From Gymnothorax reevesii (lineage: Eukaryota; Chordata; Actinopteri; Anguilliformes; Muraenidae), in assembly GCA_029721435.1 (NCBI GenBank), contig CM056577.1:29294719-29358718 (forward strand): 64,000 bases of DNA. Direction: 5' to 3'. Numbering within the stretch: the stretch's first letter is position 1; every line of letters starts with the position of its first letter. A program made the position numbers and the translations under genes. The notes below the pieces were generated by a model. The model was not told the DNA's origin. It made no database searches and was given only the letters and a program-made list of their open reading frames with translations. Shown here piece by piece: positions 1-12,580 of the stretch.

Positions 1-951
1 TAAGTAGAACAGGAAAAGTGAGATTTGTTCAGAGGCCACGCTGCAATTTCAACTATTCTGGCTATGACTGACTGCAGGACTGACGTAAAGTTAGAGGTCT
101 CTATGCTCAAGATAGAGACCACCTTAAGTGGGTGTGAGGCCATACAGTAAATTACACACGTGCAAGAAGAATGCACGGGGGCATGCCCGAGAAATTTGTT
201 TGCATGTACATATCCGCCTGAACGTGTTCTTGCAAATGTTTTTTAGAGTGTCAGAAAGATCAAAATTTTGAATATTTGCCTGATGTGTCCACGTGAGTGA
301 TGGCTCACATCATCTTATTTGTGCATATGTCCAGTTTTGAGTAATTGTGTACAGTAGTGAGAGTGCATCAGATGGAGTTTTGTTGCTCAGTATGCGTGTG
401 TCTCCAGGCGCATGTTGATCAGAGACTTCATTAGTTTTAGTGCGAATACATGAGAGAGATACTGCATCTCCACGCATGCATGTTGGTGTGCGCTCTGTAC
501 ATCGGTACGCCAAGTGGTTATGCAACATGCTTTAAGGCTTCCTGTAAAACGCCTGGCGACTCGCCAACACTTCCTGTTCACGCCATCTCTCCTTGCTTCA
601 CCCATCTCTCGACACCACACCTCTGTCCCTCAGACCCACGGGCAGGCCTGCCCACTTGCATAAAGGGCACACTGGCACGGCTTGTGCGTGAGGGCATTAC
701 CGACATTTCCCCAAACTATTTACACCATAACTTTAAACCATCATTCCTGAAAATGATAACAGCATTGAATTAGCAGTTACTGGCACTGGCGATAGTTCAA
801 TTACTCCAACATAAACTTGACTTAAGTGTCTCCTTCATGCTACTATGTTTAATCCCTTTATCAAATGAGCATGCTTATCGAGTACAAGCTTATGAAGTAA
901 TTTAGCCACCACACCCAGCACTGCCCCTCCTTGCACTGATTTGCTGTGATT

Positions 952-999
952 CCATCTCTCTCTCCCTCCCTCTTCCTCTCCCAGTCTCTCTCTCTCTTG
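952..999. repeat. CT-rich low-complexity tract
   Basis: Runs of CT dinucleotides mixed with CCCT. No coding content. Confidence 0.7.
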
Positions 1000-1375
1000 C
1001 CGCCTGCATTATGATGCGTCAGGATCTTTTTAATGTCTTGCGCTCGGTAACCGTTGCCGGGGAGAGCAGAAGGGAGTGCGGCGTAATCTTCGGCGCTATA
1101 AAACAAGCAGGAGCTCAGCTGTTGTCATTAAAAAGAGCAACTCCTCACATCAAATTTAAGGATTAAGGCCCTTCAGCAAAACAGTGGACAAAATGTAGCG
1201 GTTTCAGGAGCCAACATCACAGAAAGAAGCCTGCAAGGTAAATTCCTCCAACGTCAGCAGGCAGAACAGCACCACAAGTCTGCAGGTAATTGTACACCCT
1301 GCAATGTACTAGCAGACTGTTCATGGTGTTGTCCTGCTTCTAAAGCAATGCATGCTGGGATATGCTCAGGATTCA

Positions 1376-1395
1376 TGGATGGATGGATGGATGGA
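1376..1395. repeat. (ATGG)n microsatellite
   Basis: Five uninterrupted ATGG units. Confidence 0.85.
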
Positions 1396-1825
1396 GGCAC
1401 TGGAGAGGGTGTTTCACCTGTGGTGAATTCCTTGAACTAAGGCAATGGCACTTTGAGGCAATTTACAACTGAAGCATCCAAGTTGAACCAAAGCTTGTAG
1501 CTTTCTGCCCAATTCATGTTTACATACATCACCCTTTAGTTTGATCTGCTCTACACAGCTGTTCTAAACACATAAGGCAGTGCCGTAATGCTTTTTTTTT
1601 TGTCAGGCAGAAGATCAAAGAACGAGCCATTAAACATAGCACATTGAACTGGGAATAGATACCATTAGAGTCAGTAGGAAAAAGTTGATGTCAATTACCA
1701 ACAATACCAACTGAACAGCTGACAAGGCCTGATATGGCACCGTAAGAGTATCTCACTCAAGGGATGTAAACAAATATCACACGCTATTCCTCATGCTTGT
1801 ATTGAGTCATGAGTCCAGGGATTTG

Positions 1826-2017
1826 AATCTTTTTTTTTTTTAAAGATTTTTTGGGGAATTTTTCCTTTATTTGACAGTAATACAGTGTAGAGAGACAGGA
1901 AGGATGGGGAGAAGAATGGGGGAAGACATGCAGCAAATGACCTGAGCCGGAATCAAACCCAGGTCGCTGCGGGAAGGACACAGCCTTTATGTTGCGCGCT
2001 TAGACCGATGAGCCAGG
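1826..2017 (-). mobile_element. tRNA-derived SINE
   Basis: Read on the minus strand it begins with a tRNA-like head: a box-A-like GGCTCATCGGTCTAAGCG and a box-B-like GGTTTGATTCC about 45 bases apart. It continues into a pyrimidine-rich body and ends in [13 protein letters not shown] sequence (here TCAAATAAAGGAAAAA) followed by an A-rich tail. That architecture is a tRNA-derived SINE. The family was not identified, and no clear target-site duplication was found. Confidence 0.65.
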
Positions 2018-2529
2018 GATTCAAATCTTGACCTGTCTCTTCCGATTCCCATTCCTCTGACCGTCCCATGGGCTACTCTCCTATCAAAAAAGCTTGGAAA
2101 AGCCCAAAATATTTACTGGTCAAAGAAAGGCGTTTGAGTGGCTCACAGCAAAGACATTTCTCTGGGAGCCCAACGGGCAGGTGCTCAAATCCCAGCAGCA
2201 CCAGTATTGGCTAAGGGCAAAGGTCACCCCCGGTCGACCAGGCACATGTAGCAAATTATACGCTGACTGCGTAATTCTCCGAGGGCTCAGGCTGCGTGTG
2301 TGATTGGCAGTGCGACTGCATAGTATAAAAGAATCAAGGGTAAGTCCTCACGCCAGTCTGAGGAATCAAGTGTCACGACATCTTCCTCCCGAGTGGAAGG
2401 GAGCGGGTCAGTGCTGTGGACTAAAGAGATGAGCTGAGCACAATGACAGGAGAAGAAAATAAACCCTGAAGAGAGAAAAAATGCACAAGAAAGGGAAATA
2501 TTACATATTCTGTCCGTCTGGCAATTTAA

Positions 2530-3058
2530 GGGGGTATCGGGGGTAAATGATATGAAAAAAAAAATGAAAAATGACATTTTTGCCCCTTTGAACCCAAATT
2601 TCTCTGTGACTAATCAGAATCTCATTAAATTTTCACCTGTTTTTCTGTGTAATTCATATAACAGTTTAACAGATAGATTTTTCAACTCAAGTGTATAGCC
2701 TATGGTGAGTGGTGTCAAATCCACTGAAAAAAAATCAATTTCTCTCTTTCCAGGGGAAAAAGGGCCCAAAAAATTTATCTACCCTGAAAGAAATAAAATC
2801 CAGGCATGTTAAGCTGTTTGTTGATGTCAAAAGCTTCAAAGAAAGGAAATTCCACCGTGCTAACGTGCATTTACCAAGAAATCTGGGAAAAATCATGTGA
2901 AAATTCAACATGGCCACCGTTTCCATGGCAACGGGCAAATTTACATAAGTGATCCGTTTTCTATTCTTATCCAGAGAATGTATATAACTTGACTGGTAAA
3001 TGAATTGTGTCTATCCCTATGAATGCTTTGAAAGTTGTCATTTACCCCCAATACCCCC
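2530..3058. mobile_element. piggyBac-like MITE with TTAA duplication
   Basis: The ends are inverted: the left end reads GGGGGTATCGGGGGTAAATGA and the right end is its near-complement (TCATTTACCCCCAATACCCCC). The flanks carry TTAA at 2526-2529 and 3059-3062, the classic piggyBac target duplication. The 529-bp interior has no transposase, so it is non-autonomous. Confidence 0.75.
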
Positions 3059-3987
3059 TTAAACCAAAAGGACAAAACCCATATGAGGATGCAGCTGGCG
3101 ATGACGGCTTTGAACAGTTCATCTGCAGAATCGTTATGTAGTATTATTACATAACAATTAAGTGAGAATGGAGAACTAACTAAATTAATGGGTGTACATG
3201 ACCGCGTGCACACGATGATAGTACGCAATTTGCATGATAGGCTTTAAGCAAAACAAAATAAGGCATAAACATTCGGATATTGCCTTAATTAACCCTATGC
3301 AAGTGTTATGAAACGTTTCAAGCGTGCACTTCTGGTGCTTTCCACATAGTACAGAAGGAAGAACATTTTTCACTTCATTGTGAGCAAGTTAATTCAGCAC
3401 AACCCTGTGTCCCAGGGAAGTTCCTCCGTCCAAAAAGCACCGGTGCTGGTTCCAGTTTAGCAAAATAAGTGGAGAGTGCAAGCAGGGCTCTACATTGGCA
3501 AAAATAACCCTTCAACTTGGCCTTTGGCCAAATCAGTAAATGTATTTATGGAAATAAACCCCCACCCCCCCCAGAATACCCTGTTCAGAATAATGCCCTC
3601 CCCATGGAAAATGCACGCCTCCCTCAGCAATCTTTTCCAAGAAGTACAGCTCTATCCCGAGGGGGATTCATATAATAGTTGTAAAATGCCATTTAGAACC
3701 AACAAACAGACCAACTGTACGTTGTGCAGTTCCAAGAAATAAAAAACGCAAACTTGCTTTCGCACAGGCTTACATAATCACACCAACACACATAAAGGGC
3801 AGTGAGGCTACAGTCCAACTAGAAGGAGGAACATTTTATCAAGAGGAAAAAAACCTCAATGAACAGCCAGCCAGGTGTTGCTATTGGGGGAGTGTTTTTT
3901 TACAGACGCTGAAGAGGGAATCACCACAGCTCGGCATGGGTCTATTTCAGGTTACACACCTGAAGCTCATCAAATTAGCATCAGGAG

Positions 3988-4496
3988 AAGCTGTCGGATA
4001 GCTCACTTGGTTAAGGCGCCGCATTATGGAGCAGTAGTGATTACCGTAGCGCGAGTTCGATCCCCGGTTATACCAGCCGGCAGTGGTTGGCAGCCTTTTC
4101 AGAACAGCGCACAATTGGCTTCGCGCTGCAGGGATGCAAATAGGGAAGGGACTGCCGGGTTGGGATATTAGAAACGCAGCTTTATGCATTGCTCCAGCAC
4201 CTCCAGCCGACCGCTTGTCAGTAACATGCTAAGCTTGCTCATGTTCGGGTATCCTCCGCCCTCATATTGAACTTGCGAAGTTTCGACCTATGAGTGCAAA
4301 GAAACAGTACTTTGTTGATGGGCACACGCTTCGAAGGGAGAGTCGTGAACTGTCCCTCTCTCACGAGTTGGCAATAAGGGGTCGTACACAACCAAGCTTG
4401 CACATAGTTCTCGAATTGGGCATTCCAGATTCAGGTGGGCTTGGAGATGCCAAATTTATAATAATAATAAAGAATAAAAAAAAAAACAAAAAATGG
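3988..4496 (+). mobile_element. tRNA-derived SINE, copy 1, perfect 10-bp target duplication
   Basis: The head has a box A (TAGCTCACTTGG) and a box B (GAGTTCGATCCCC), then a tRNA-unrelated body, an ATAATAATA tail and an A-rich stretch. It is bounded by identical 10-mers GCATCAGGAG at 3978-3987 and 4497-4506, a perfect target-site duplication from target-primed insertion. A second copy lies in the opposite orientation at about 7323-7720 and shares the head, a central block and the 3' block ending in GATGCCAAATTTA. It is not a functional tRNA gene: the anticodon arm is degenerate and the body continues for about 400 bases. Confidence 0.85.
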
Positions 4497-4560
4497 GCAT
4501 CAGGAGCTCCAAACTTCATACCCATATCTGCATCAGAGTTAAATCAGGATTTCAAAACTA

Positions 4561-4975
4561 GACAATACGGTCATGATCCGTAGAGCACATACCTCCACCT
4601 CCACTGACGTTTTTGACCTTTCCTGCAATTTTGAACACGGCCTTTCACCTTGACCGGTGAAAATAATTCGTCAGTTGACATGTATCCTTGGGCGCCCAAA
4701 GATCGTGATGTGGCGAAACGATCGCTGATCCACAGTATCACTGACTCGTCTGAGGAAACAATAAGCACCTCCTACCATGGTCATATACGCACCAGTCATA
4801 TGACCTTCCCTAAAAGTGGGACCAGAACTTATAAATGTAACTCAGCTTATAAATGGATAGACAGACAAATGTATAACAGAAGGACTGATGGACAGACAGA
4901 GGCAAAAAGATTACCTCCATTAAATTTTGTTGGTGAAGGTAATTATTCCGTAACACCACCCCACCTCCCATCGCT
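4561..4975. repeat. Dispersed repeat of the 'gacagac' type
   Basis: The sequence contains a TGACCTT-like core, a GATGGACAGACAGAGG stretch, and flanking TACCTCCA / TTGTTGGTGAAGGT segments. This is the style of a dispersed repeat seen in many fish introns, with relatives at about 17640-17700, 35842-36110 and 39780-40430 in this window. No protein is supported. Confidence 0.45.
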
Positions 4976-7322
4976 CACCATCTAAGCCATGTGGAACGAG
5001 GAATTCACAATGCAGGATCCTGACATTCAATAAACAGTGGATACCGGAGCCTCGCAGTGTGCGAGTCATTCATTTATTTGTACATTTATTCCTTGTTTTG
5101 ACTGGGCACCTGCTCTCTCCCTGGTTTCGGATGTGCGTGTATTTCTTTTTCATTCAGGATCCTGACATTAGCAAAGAAATATCCACTGCAGTGCAATTCA
5201 CAATCTTCCCATCTTTCCTCTCCTGGCTCAGCACTCACCCCTGGGGCAAAAACAAACAAGATCCGTCCCATTAACCAGCTCTTCCAATGCAGCGTATCTC
5301 CATACTGATCACATCAGCATACCTCCGTCAAATACCTCATCGAAATACCTCATCAAAAGAAAGAAGCCAGGAAAGAGAGGAATGGAGAGAACGCTTAAGC
5401 GAATCTCCGGACAGAAGTGGTCTTGGAGGCCTCGACTCTGAATGGGAAGCTCTGACTGAGTGCTTTAACAAACTATTCATAAACCTTCCCCGAGTGGCGG
5501 CGCTGACCCCAGTATAGCTTAGTCTTTTCCACTCATAGTCGAAGTGGAAAGGAGACAGACAGGGGAAACTGGTCTGAGACCACTACAACTTGCCTTTCAA
5601 GAGCTTCACGACTACACACCTGGGTGTCTCGACCTACGTACTCTTGGCAGGACAAGGGGTGCCCTGGCCTGTCAAAGAATGAAGCCCAACGGCTGGTTAC
5701 TCATCTTGGATGCATTTGATGTGGATCTGAGGTGAACATTAAAACAGCTGCCAGATGCTTTGGTTACATGTCCATGACCTGAGGACACAGGTCCCTTCAA
5801 ATGGGACACTGGGGGTGGGGACCTCCTCCCACAATAAACATGCATTTCCACATCAGCAGAGACACATTCTAACACAGCTTGTTTGTTTTCCGTCTTTTCA
5901 TTCGCCGAAATCCAACCTTTGCCGATTTTAAGAATGCTATTCATGACTCAACAGTCCAGATGTCCTCCAACCAGTAGTCTCCGCACTCCAATGAACATTA
6001 CACTGCCATCCGTTTCGGAAAGCAAGCGCTAGGGACAAACACCCAGAAAAAAATTTTGGTACAGGTCGGCCATCAGTGCACCCCTCACAAGAAAAAAAAA
6101 AAAGCTGGGGGATTTGACAAATGGATTCAGCTTCAGAGGGTGGGTTAGTCTTACTCATCTTTGCCCATGCTTGAGAAAGGCGTTTTGCAATACAGCTGAA
6201 AAATGATCAGGTCATAGACTAGTTGCTGAAGTAGAATAAAAAATGGAAAATGCCCTATTGGGCCCCTGGCAAGGCAATATATAAAGGTGAGAAGCTAATA
6301 ACATGAGTCAATGTGTCACATAGCGGTAGATTACTGAAATGACTAAAGGATCTACTGAGATGGAGTAACATATGCAGATTAGCAGGGCATTTGAGAAGAC
6401 AAATGAGGTTCTTCGCTGTCAGACAAGATGACCCCTGACACGCAAGACCAGGAATGGCTTTTGCATGCCAAAACAGATTCAAATTTCAGGCTGCTACCGG
6501 GATTTGAAGACAGATTTACGGTCGCATACTCTGGGGAGTTCCCAGCATCCCTCACTCCGAGTTACTGAGTGTGAAAGGCTTTTTCGTCTGGTCCTTGGGC
6601 AAGGACGCTAGCAGCACAGAATGCAAATTTGGTTTCTGTGGTTAACTGCCATTATGCCTAGAGGCCATATTTCAATGAGACCCGTTCCTCAGAAGAATCG
6701 GTCACGAATTCTGTGGAATCCTCAGTGGTGTTTTATGGACGGACTGAGACTGAGGATGAACAGTAAAGGAGAGAGGCATCGTGACAGAGGGCTTTAGGAG
6801 GCTCGGAAAACGTTGAGAATGGCAAATGATTCATCTGTTGAGCTTCTGTCCAGCCCTGGAAGCAAACGTATGGCATGCAAGTGACAAAGTCCTTCCCCGA
6901 TCAGTTGCAGGAGCTGTGGTAGGAGCCAGCCTCTGCGGTGTCGATACCGGAGCCGGACCACAAGATTTCCATCCTTAATCTCACGACAAACAAAAAAACA
7001 AACTAAACAAGTCCTACAATGGAAACAAGGCCATCAGTCCCTACGGGATGCGACTACATTATTTGTGAGCACATTATGAGCATCAAGTCGAAGTGGGAAC
7101 TGCGTGGGCACCGTACATGTAGGAGGAGCGTGTGCTGGCACACCATCATGCTCTCCTCTTCAATCTATTCAGCCTTTGCCTGGTTTCCCTGATTGACATC
7201 AACAATGCACAAGAATAAAGTAGAAGTTCTCATACTGATTATTAAACACTCTCAGTCAGATCTAGGCACTGGGCCAGCCCCACCTCAAGCGCACCACATG
7301 GAACATTTTTCGTTCTCCCTCT

Positions 7323-7720
7323 TTCTTTTTTTAAATTTAATTTAAATTTGGCATCTCCAATCCCACCCGAATCTGGAATGCCCAATTTGGGAACTACATA
7401 CGAGGCTTACTTGTATGCGACCCCCTTGTTTCCAATTCAGGAGAGAGGGAGGGTTCACAGCTCTCCTCCAAAGCACGTGCTTGTCAACCACTGTTTCTTT
7501 ACACTCAGTGGTTGAATCCTTGCAAGTTCAGAAGGAGGGCGGAGGATATCCGAACATGACCAGGCTTAGAGTCTTCCTGACGATAGCGCGATGGGCAGTG
7601 GTGCGCTACTCTGTAACTGCTGCTGACCACTGTTGGTTGGTAGGGCTTGAACCCACGCCGTGATAGTCACTTCTGCCCCGCAATGTGGTGCTTTGACCAA
7701 GTCAGCTGTCCGGCAGCTCT
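7323..7720 (-). mobile_element. tRNA-derived SINE, copy 2
   Basis: This is the reverse-orientation copy of the SINE at 3988-4496. On the minus strand it opens with CTGCCGGACAGCTGACTTGG, has a box-B-like GGGTTCAAGCCC, and shares the GTTCGGATATCCTCCGCCC core and the GATGCCAAATTTAAA end. Imperfect direct repeats (CGTTCTCCCTCT at 7311-7322 and CGTTCCCTCT at 7721-7730) look like an aged target duplication. Confidence 0.75.
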
Positions 7721-10336
7721 CGTTCCCTCTCCTTCAATGTTTTTATCAATAGCACTGCTAGGCTAACAAGGTGATCAGGTCCAAATTTAAATAAAAAGCC
7801 TATTTTGAACTCATTACATGAAGTGAGCAGAAATATATGTAGGATTAAGCACTTCAGGCTACACCTGTGCATAACATGGCAGAGGCTCTGTCTAAGGCCA
7901 TGATGGAAGCAGAACCCAAGAGATGGAACAATTCTCTTCCATGGAGGCGATGTCATCCTGCAAAACCTGCAATCACCCCAACTGATGTCATTAACTGGGC
8001 AGACTTGCACCTTCCTCCCAGGCCTGATGTGATACACAGTAAGGACAGCAAGACCCCGCCACTAAACTAGCCATGACCCACCGTTCAAGCTGGCTACAAC
8101 CACGAGACACGAGCGCTACTGAGGATGTGAGGAACTAGTGAGGTGTTTCTAGTGCATGGATGCACAGTGAAGTCACTTATTCAGCATAGCTGGTTAAAAA
8201 AAAATGCGCACAACTTACATCAAGGGATCTCTGGACAAAGTCGGATTTGAAGGGTCATTAAAAGGGGAGATTAGTCGGGTGTCCAGAAGGTGTAATGAGG
8301 GATAGTTAAGGTTTTTACTGCTACACAGGCAGCACAGGCCTGAGGTCGTATTCCACACAGTGGAATTCCACAAACATCCGTGACCTCCACAGTCTTCATT
8401 GCCCTCTCAGCACAGGCCAAGTTCCTCACGTTCCAGGCAGTTTGAAACATTCCCCACACTCCTCACCAAGTTCAAATGTGGCCTGAGAGTCTCCACAGGA
8501 CATCAGGCTGAAATTACGGGCTGACAGCTCTTTTCGGATCAGGTGTCGCAGGGCATTTAAACCTCAAAGATCAGGGGAGCAGCTGAATGGCCGGGTTGAG
8601 GTGGGAGTTGGACTAGGAGGCGTGACGTCTGGTGAACTTCCAACCGCCGAGTGTCATAAAACTGCAAGGCTAAGGCATGATACCAAGACACCCGTGCAGC
8701 AATAGCAGGGACAGCATACAACCAATCCCTGAAGAGAGGCGGCCAGTTAACGGTAGCACTTTCTTCGTCAAGAATTAAAAGGAACAGCAACCATGTCCAG
8801 AAATGATGAGCACTAGGTGCTGGACAGAAACGCAAATACACCATCTCTGCTGAAATTATATTACAAAAAAAAAAAAAACGAAATCTTTGCGTATTCTCAT
8901 AAGTTGAGCCCAGAAGAAGTGATGTACAGCAGAGGGCTCCATAAATTATCAGAGGCACGAGCAGAGCCGAGTGCCAGCCTCACTAACGGCACACTTATCA
9001 CCAGGGCTGTGATTGGTGGCCACTCTCCTCACTTGGAGAAGACAGGGCTTTTTGCCATAAAATCAGGATCCAGGGAGCACGCCCAGGATCGACACTGCAG
9101 AGCCCTGATCCGATCGCCCCATAGCACACAAGTTCTCACCCTGCAGCTCTATGTTAATGATATGCAAGGTACCAACTGTCATGCTCTCGCATGCCAGTTA
9201 ATCGTCCAATCACTGTTCTCTGGAGGAAGACTCAATTGGGAGTGGAAAGAGGAACTGTTAGGGCAGAGTTCATCCACGCAGAGACCGGAACTTTCTGATC
9301 CAGAACTGAAAGTGACACAGACAAACCGTCTTCCTCTGAACTGAAGAGCATCATGAGAGTTGAGCGACTGACAAACGAAGCTCAGATGTGCAGAAGCGCG
9401 GCACACGGAGTACAGAGAGTCAGTGGAGGGAATATGGAGAACCAATAGAAGGCATCGGATCAGAGCTTAACAGCATGAGTCAACCCGGATTACAGAGGGA
9501 ATTTCCACTGCTCAGAATACTCAAGATGGCACTAATCAGGATTAGTAGGGGGGGGTGGGGGGCTGTAAGCCAATTCGTTGCCATAACGAAAGACCGAATG
9601 ATTCGCGGGATGACCCCAGCTGCCCCCGAATCCATGTGTTTTCCATGGGCTGAATATCATGTCTCATTCGCAGACCACGCGGATTAGCGTTCCCAAAGCT
9701 TGCTGTATCAGCCGAGTGCGCAACTGTGCAACTGTGCATGTGCCAACATGTGTATGAACTCATATACTAGGCTGTGCCAAAGAGAGAGGGAACGTTTTAT
9801 CCAGGGGCTAAAATGCGAACAAGCAGATTGAACCCTCACCTTCTCATTTCTATGCCATTTCATCACCATTGACCCCATGCACGTTAGAGAGCAGGGACAT
9901 AACGTCAGTTCTACTGGAAATCTTGGTCAGAAGTCAAGACAGCGTTAGGAATGAAGCCGTTACTTATAATGGTTTCCTATGGCAGAAGCTTGGATACAGG
10001 CATTCTTGAGTGAATTAAACTGAAAAAAGCATTACATAACCGTCACCCAGCAACACAAACAGATCTGTCTGCATCCTGAGTCGCGCACACGCAGCTGTGT
10101 CACTCCATCACATGATCAGCACCATCATTTCATCCCTCCACCTGCCCAGCCAGGGTTTGCTGTGAAACTGGCCTGGTGTGTCTCTGGGTGCCAAAATATT
10201 TTTGGAAACAGACATCCCGTGGCCCAGGCATCATGGGCAGACCAAGAGCCAGAATTTACCCGTAAATTTGCATGTTCCCCCTTCTACGGGGGAGCAAAGC
10301 CACAAAGAGACGAATGCCAAATGACGTCAGAACTTC

Positions 10337-10918
10337 AGATTAGTGATGCACCAACACAGACTGATATCAATCCGACACCAGCATCGATCCGATACAGACT
10401 CAAACAGCTCAATCGGGGATCAGTGATAACCGGCGATCTGAAATCAGATACCACTGTTATGAAAATAGCACTTCACTACATTCATAACTAAATATTAACC
10501 TGTTACACTTAATTTTAAAAAGTTTGGGAAGCAATGTTTAAAGGTCCCCTATTATGTCACCAGGTGCACAGCCCATTAATATTTTTACAAGTCATTTCAA
10601 AATCTTTCCCCTCTTGACATCACATGGGGAAGTAAAATAACCAACCAGAAGCAAGAGGAAAGTGATACATTTTGGCCAAGCAGTCAATCAGATTTCATTA
10701 ATGGCTAATTAGCTGTGGACCTGGTGGCACAATAGAGGACCTTCAAGTAAATCCTGATGTTGCCTTAGAAATAAAAGAATGACCCCAGTCCCTTCCCACA
10801 CAGTGAGATTTACAGCTCATTATTAGTCTCTCGTATTAGATCACTACTCTGTATCGGCCGATACCCAAAGCCAAGTTTTCGGTACTGGGACTGAAGAAGT
10901 CGAATCGGCGTCCTGACT
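10337..10918. repeat. 'gatgcacc...gatatc' dispersed element, interrupted
   Basis: The left part reads AGTGATGCACCAACACAGAC followed by GATATCAAT/CCGATAC motifs. The right part resumes with CTGTATCGGCCGATACCC. A different MITE occupies about 10538-10745 between them. Relatives lie at about 26445-26822 and 48342-48450. Ends are not resolved. Confidence 0.5.
10538..10745. mobile_element. Nested MITE, 'aaaggtc(c/t)cc' family, copy 1
   Basis: Left end TTTAAAGGTCCCCTATTATG and right end (reversed) CTTGAAGGTCCTCTATTGTG form terminal inverted repeats. The interior shares CCCCTCTTGACATCACATGG with a second copy at 36414-36672. It is inserted inside another dispersed element. Confidence 0.7.
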
Positions 10919-11999
10919 CGGCATTTAGCAGATGCTCTAATCCAGGGAAAAGTTCAACAGGACGTGCATCAGCGGGCACAAAAGCGCAGACCCTGGAGGG
11001 AAGTTTTGTGCATCAGAAACTGACACAGAAGTAAACGCAGGTGGTTCTATCAGTGCATTTGAATTTAGTTGCTGCGGGATACGCGTGTTCTACTGACGAT
11101 ATTAAGCTCCATCCATAGCCTGGTGTGACCAGCAGTAACCCCAACATAGCCAGTTCCCCTGAGGCTCAGCAAAGAATTCAGACGAGACTCTTAGAGCCAT
11201 CCTCCAATCAGACTTTCGAATGGACGGAGTCAGTGGTTTTAAACAGAACCAACTGCACCTTGGAAAAACTGTTCTTACCAAAGTCACCATCCTGGATCTC
11301 CATATCTACAAGCGTGCGATCCTCCGTCAAGCTCCCAGTACCCAAGGACTGAATGAGCCCAAATATTGACTCAGCTGTATTAATTTAAAGTGTATGACTG
11401 ATGTGCAAACAAACTGAATCATATATGCAAGCACATGCAGTCATCACCACAAACTCTACTTTATCCTGAGACGGCTTCAGAACGGAAGCCTGTGATTGGC
11501 TATGTTGCGTGGCTACTGGCCTCGTTACCTGGTTACAAAAAAACTGACCAAGGACCAACAGAGCACAGAGGCAGGTACAGAGACTGTTTGAACAGGGGCT
11601 GCAAGCACATCTGTCAGTCCAACTAATTAGCGTGAACGTTCGACCTCTTTCCTCTGAAGCAGACAGGGATGTACGCATGGAGGACCCTATTCAGGCTGAG
11701 CGCACGCCAGACTGACCGAGCTGATACGAGCCTGCAGGCCAGGCACTGAGAGAGGGGCGGAGGAGGGCACATGCGAGATCGGTGGTGTCCAATCCTATCC
11801 GAAAAGGCCCATCGATGATGCAGAATTTCAGTCCAGCACCCATATGTCTGGTTTGACCATCGAACCAATAACCGTTCCATTAGGCCTTAAATATGCAGAA
11901 TTGGGAGCATTAGCACCAGGATAAAACCCAAGCTACCTTAATGAGATTAAACAGCCCACTGCAAGATGGAATCAGAGGCTTTCTGGAAACTTCCACCTG

Positions 12000-12345
12000 G
12001 ATGTGTGTGGGTGTGTGAGTGCCTGTGAGTGTGCCTGTGCATTCTTGTACATGCTTTAAGGTGAGAACCAAAAAATGCTTGTTTTTCTACAGAGTGGGGA
12101 CATTATTGGGAACCACAAAGGCAAACTGTGGCTCATTTGTAAAGGTGAGGGGTAAGGTTAGAGTTAGGGATGGGTTAGGATCTGGTGAAGGGTTTGAGTT
12201 AGGCATCCAGTGCTCATTGTTGACATTAGGGAAAGGCAGTAGAGACACAGAAGGAATGAATGGAAGTCAAAGTAATGTCCTCACAAAGATATTCAGTACA
12301 AGGATGTGTGTGTGTGTGTGTGAGAGAGAGAGAGCATGGGAAGCA
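12000..12345. repeat. Repeat with degenerate TTAGGG-like tract and (TG)n/(AG)n
   Basis: A GT-rich start is followed by GGTTAGAGTTAGGGATGGG (telomere-like but irregular), a TCCTCACAAAGATATTCAGTA segment, then (TG)n and (AG)n. The 175-codon reading frame across it is simple-sequence read-through, not a gene. Confidence 0.55.
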
Positions 12346-12492
12346 TGGGCTTGTATAGCTATAATATTAAATGCAAGTCAAGAAAATGCCCTCACAAGTA
12401 TAGTTACACAAACATCTGTGCCGTACACTTATGTATGGCCTATTAGAGTCACTCTGCAGGTCAGTTTGAGTGTTGGGAGAATGGAGACAAGT

Positions 12493-12580
12493 GTTTTTTT
12501 TTTTGTTTTTTTTTTTTGCCTGGGGACAGAAAAGCCTCGACACTAATCTGAGCTGCTCGAGGGGAAGGGGGGGGGGGGGT
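12493..12580. repeat. Poly-T and poly-G tracts
   Basis: Two T runs, then a G run of about a dozen bases near 12567-12580. Low complexity only. Confidence 0.7.

Noticed and set aside
3991..4070. A tRNA gene
   Set aside because: Box A and box B are present but the fold is degenerate, and the unit continues into a SINE body with a target-site duplication.
8817..9344. 175-codon open frame on the plus strand
   Set aside because: Overlaps an A-rich tract, has no recognisable domain or splice context, and resembles chance openness in GC-moderate DNA.
12019..12546. 175-codon open frame on the plus strand
   Set aside because: It runs through GT-rich, TTAGGG-like and (TG)n/(AG)n repeats and poly-T; composition is that of simple sequence, and no domain is recognisable.
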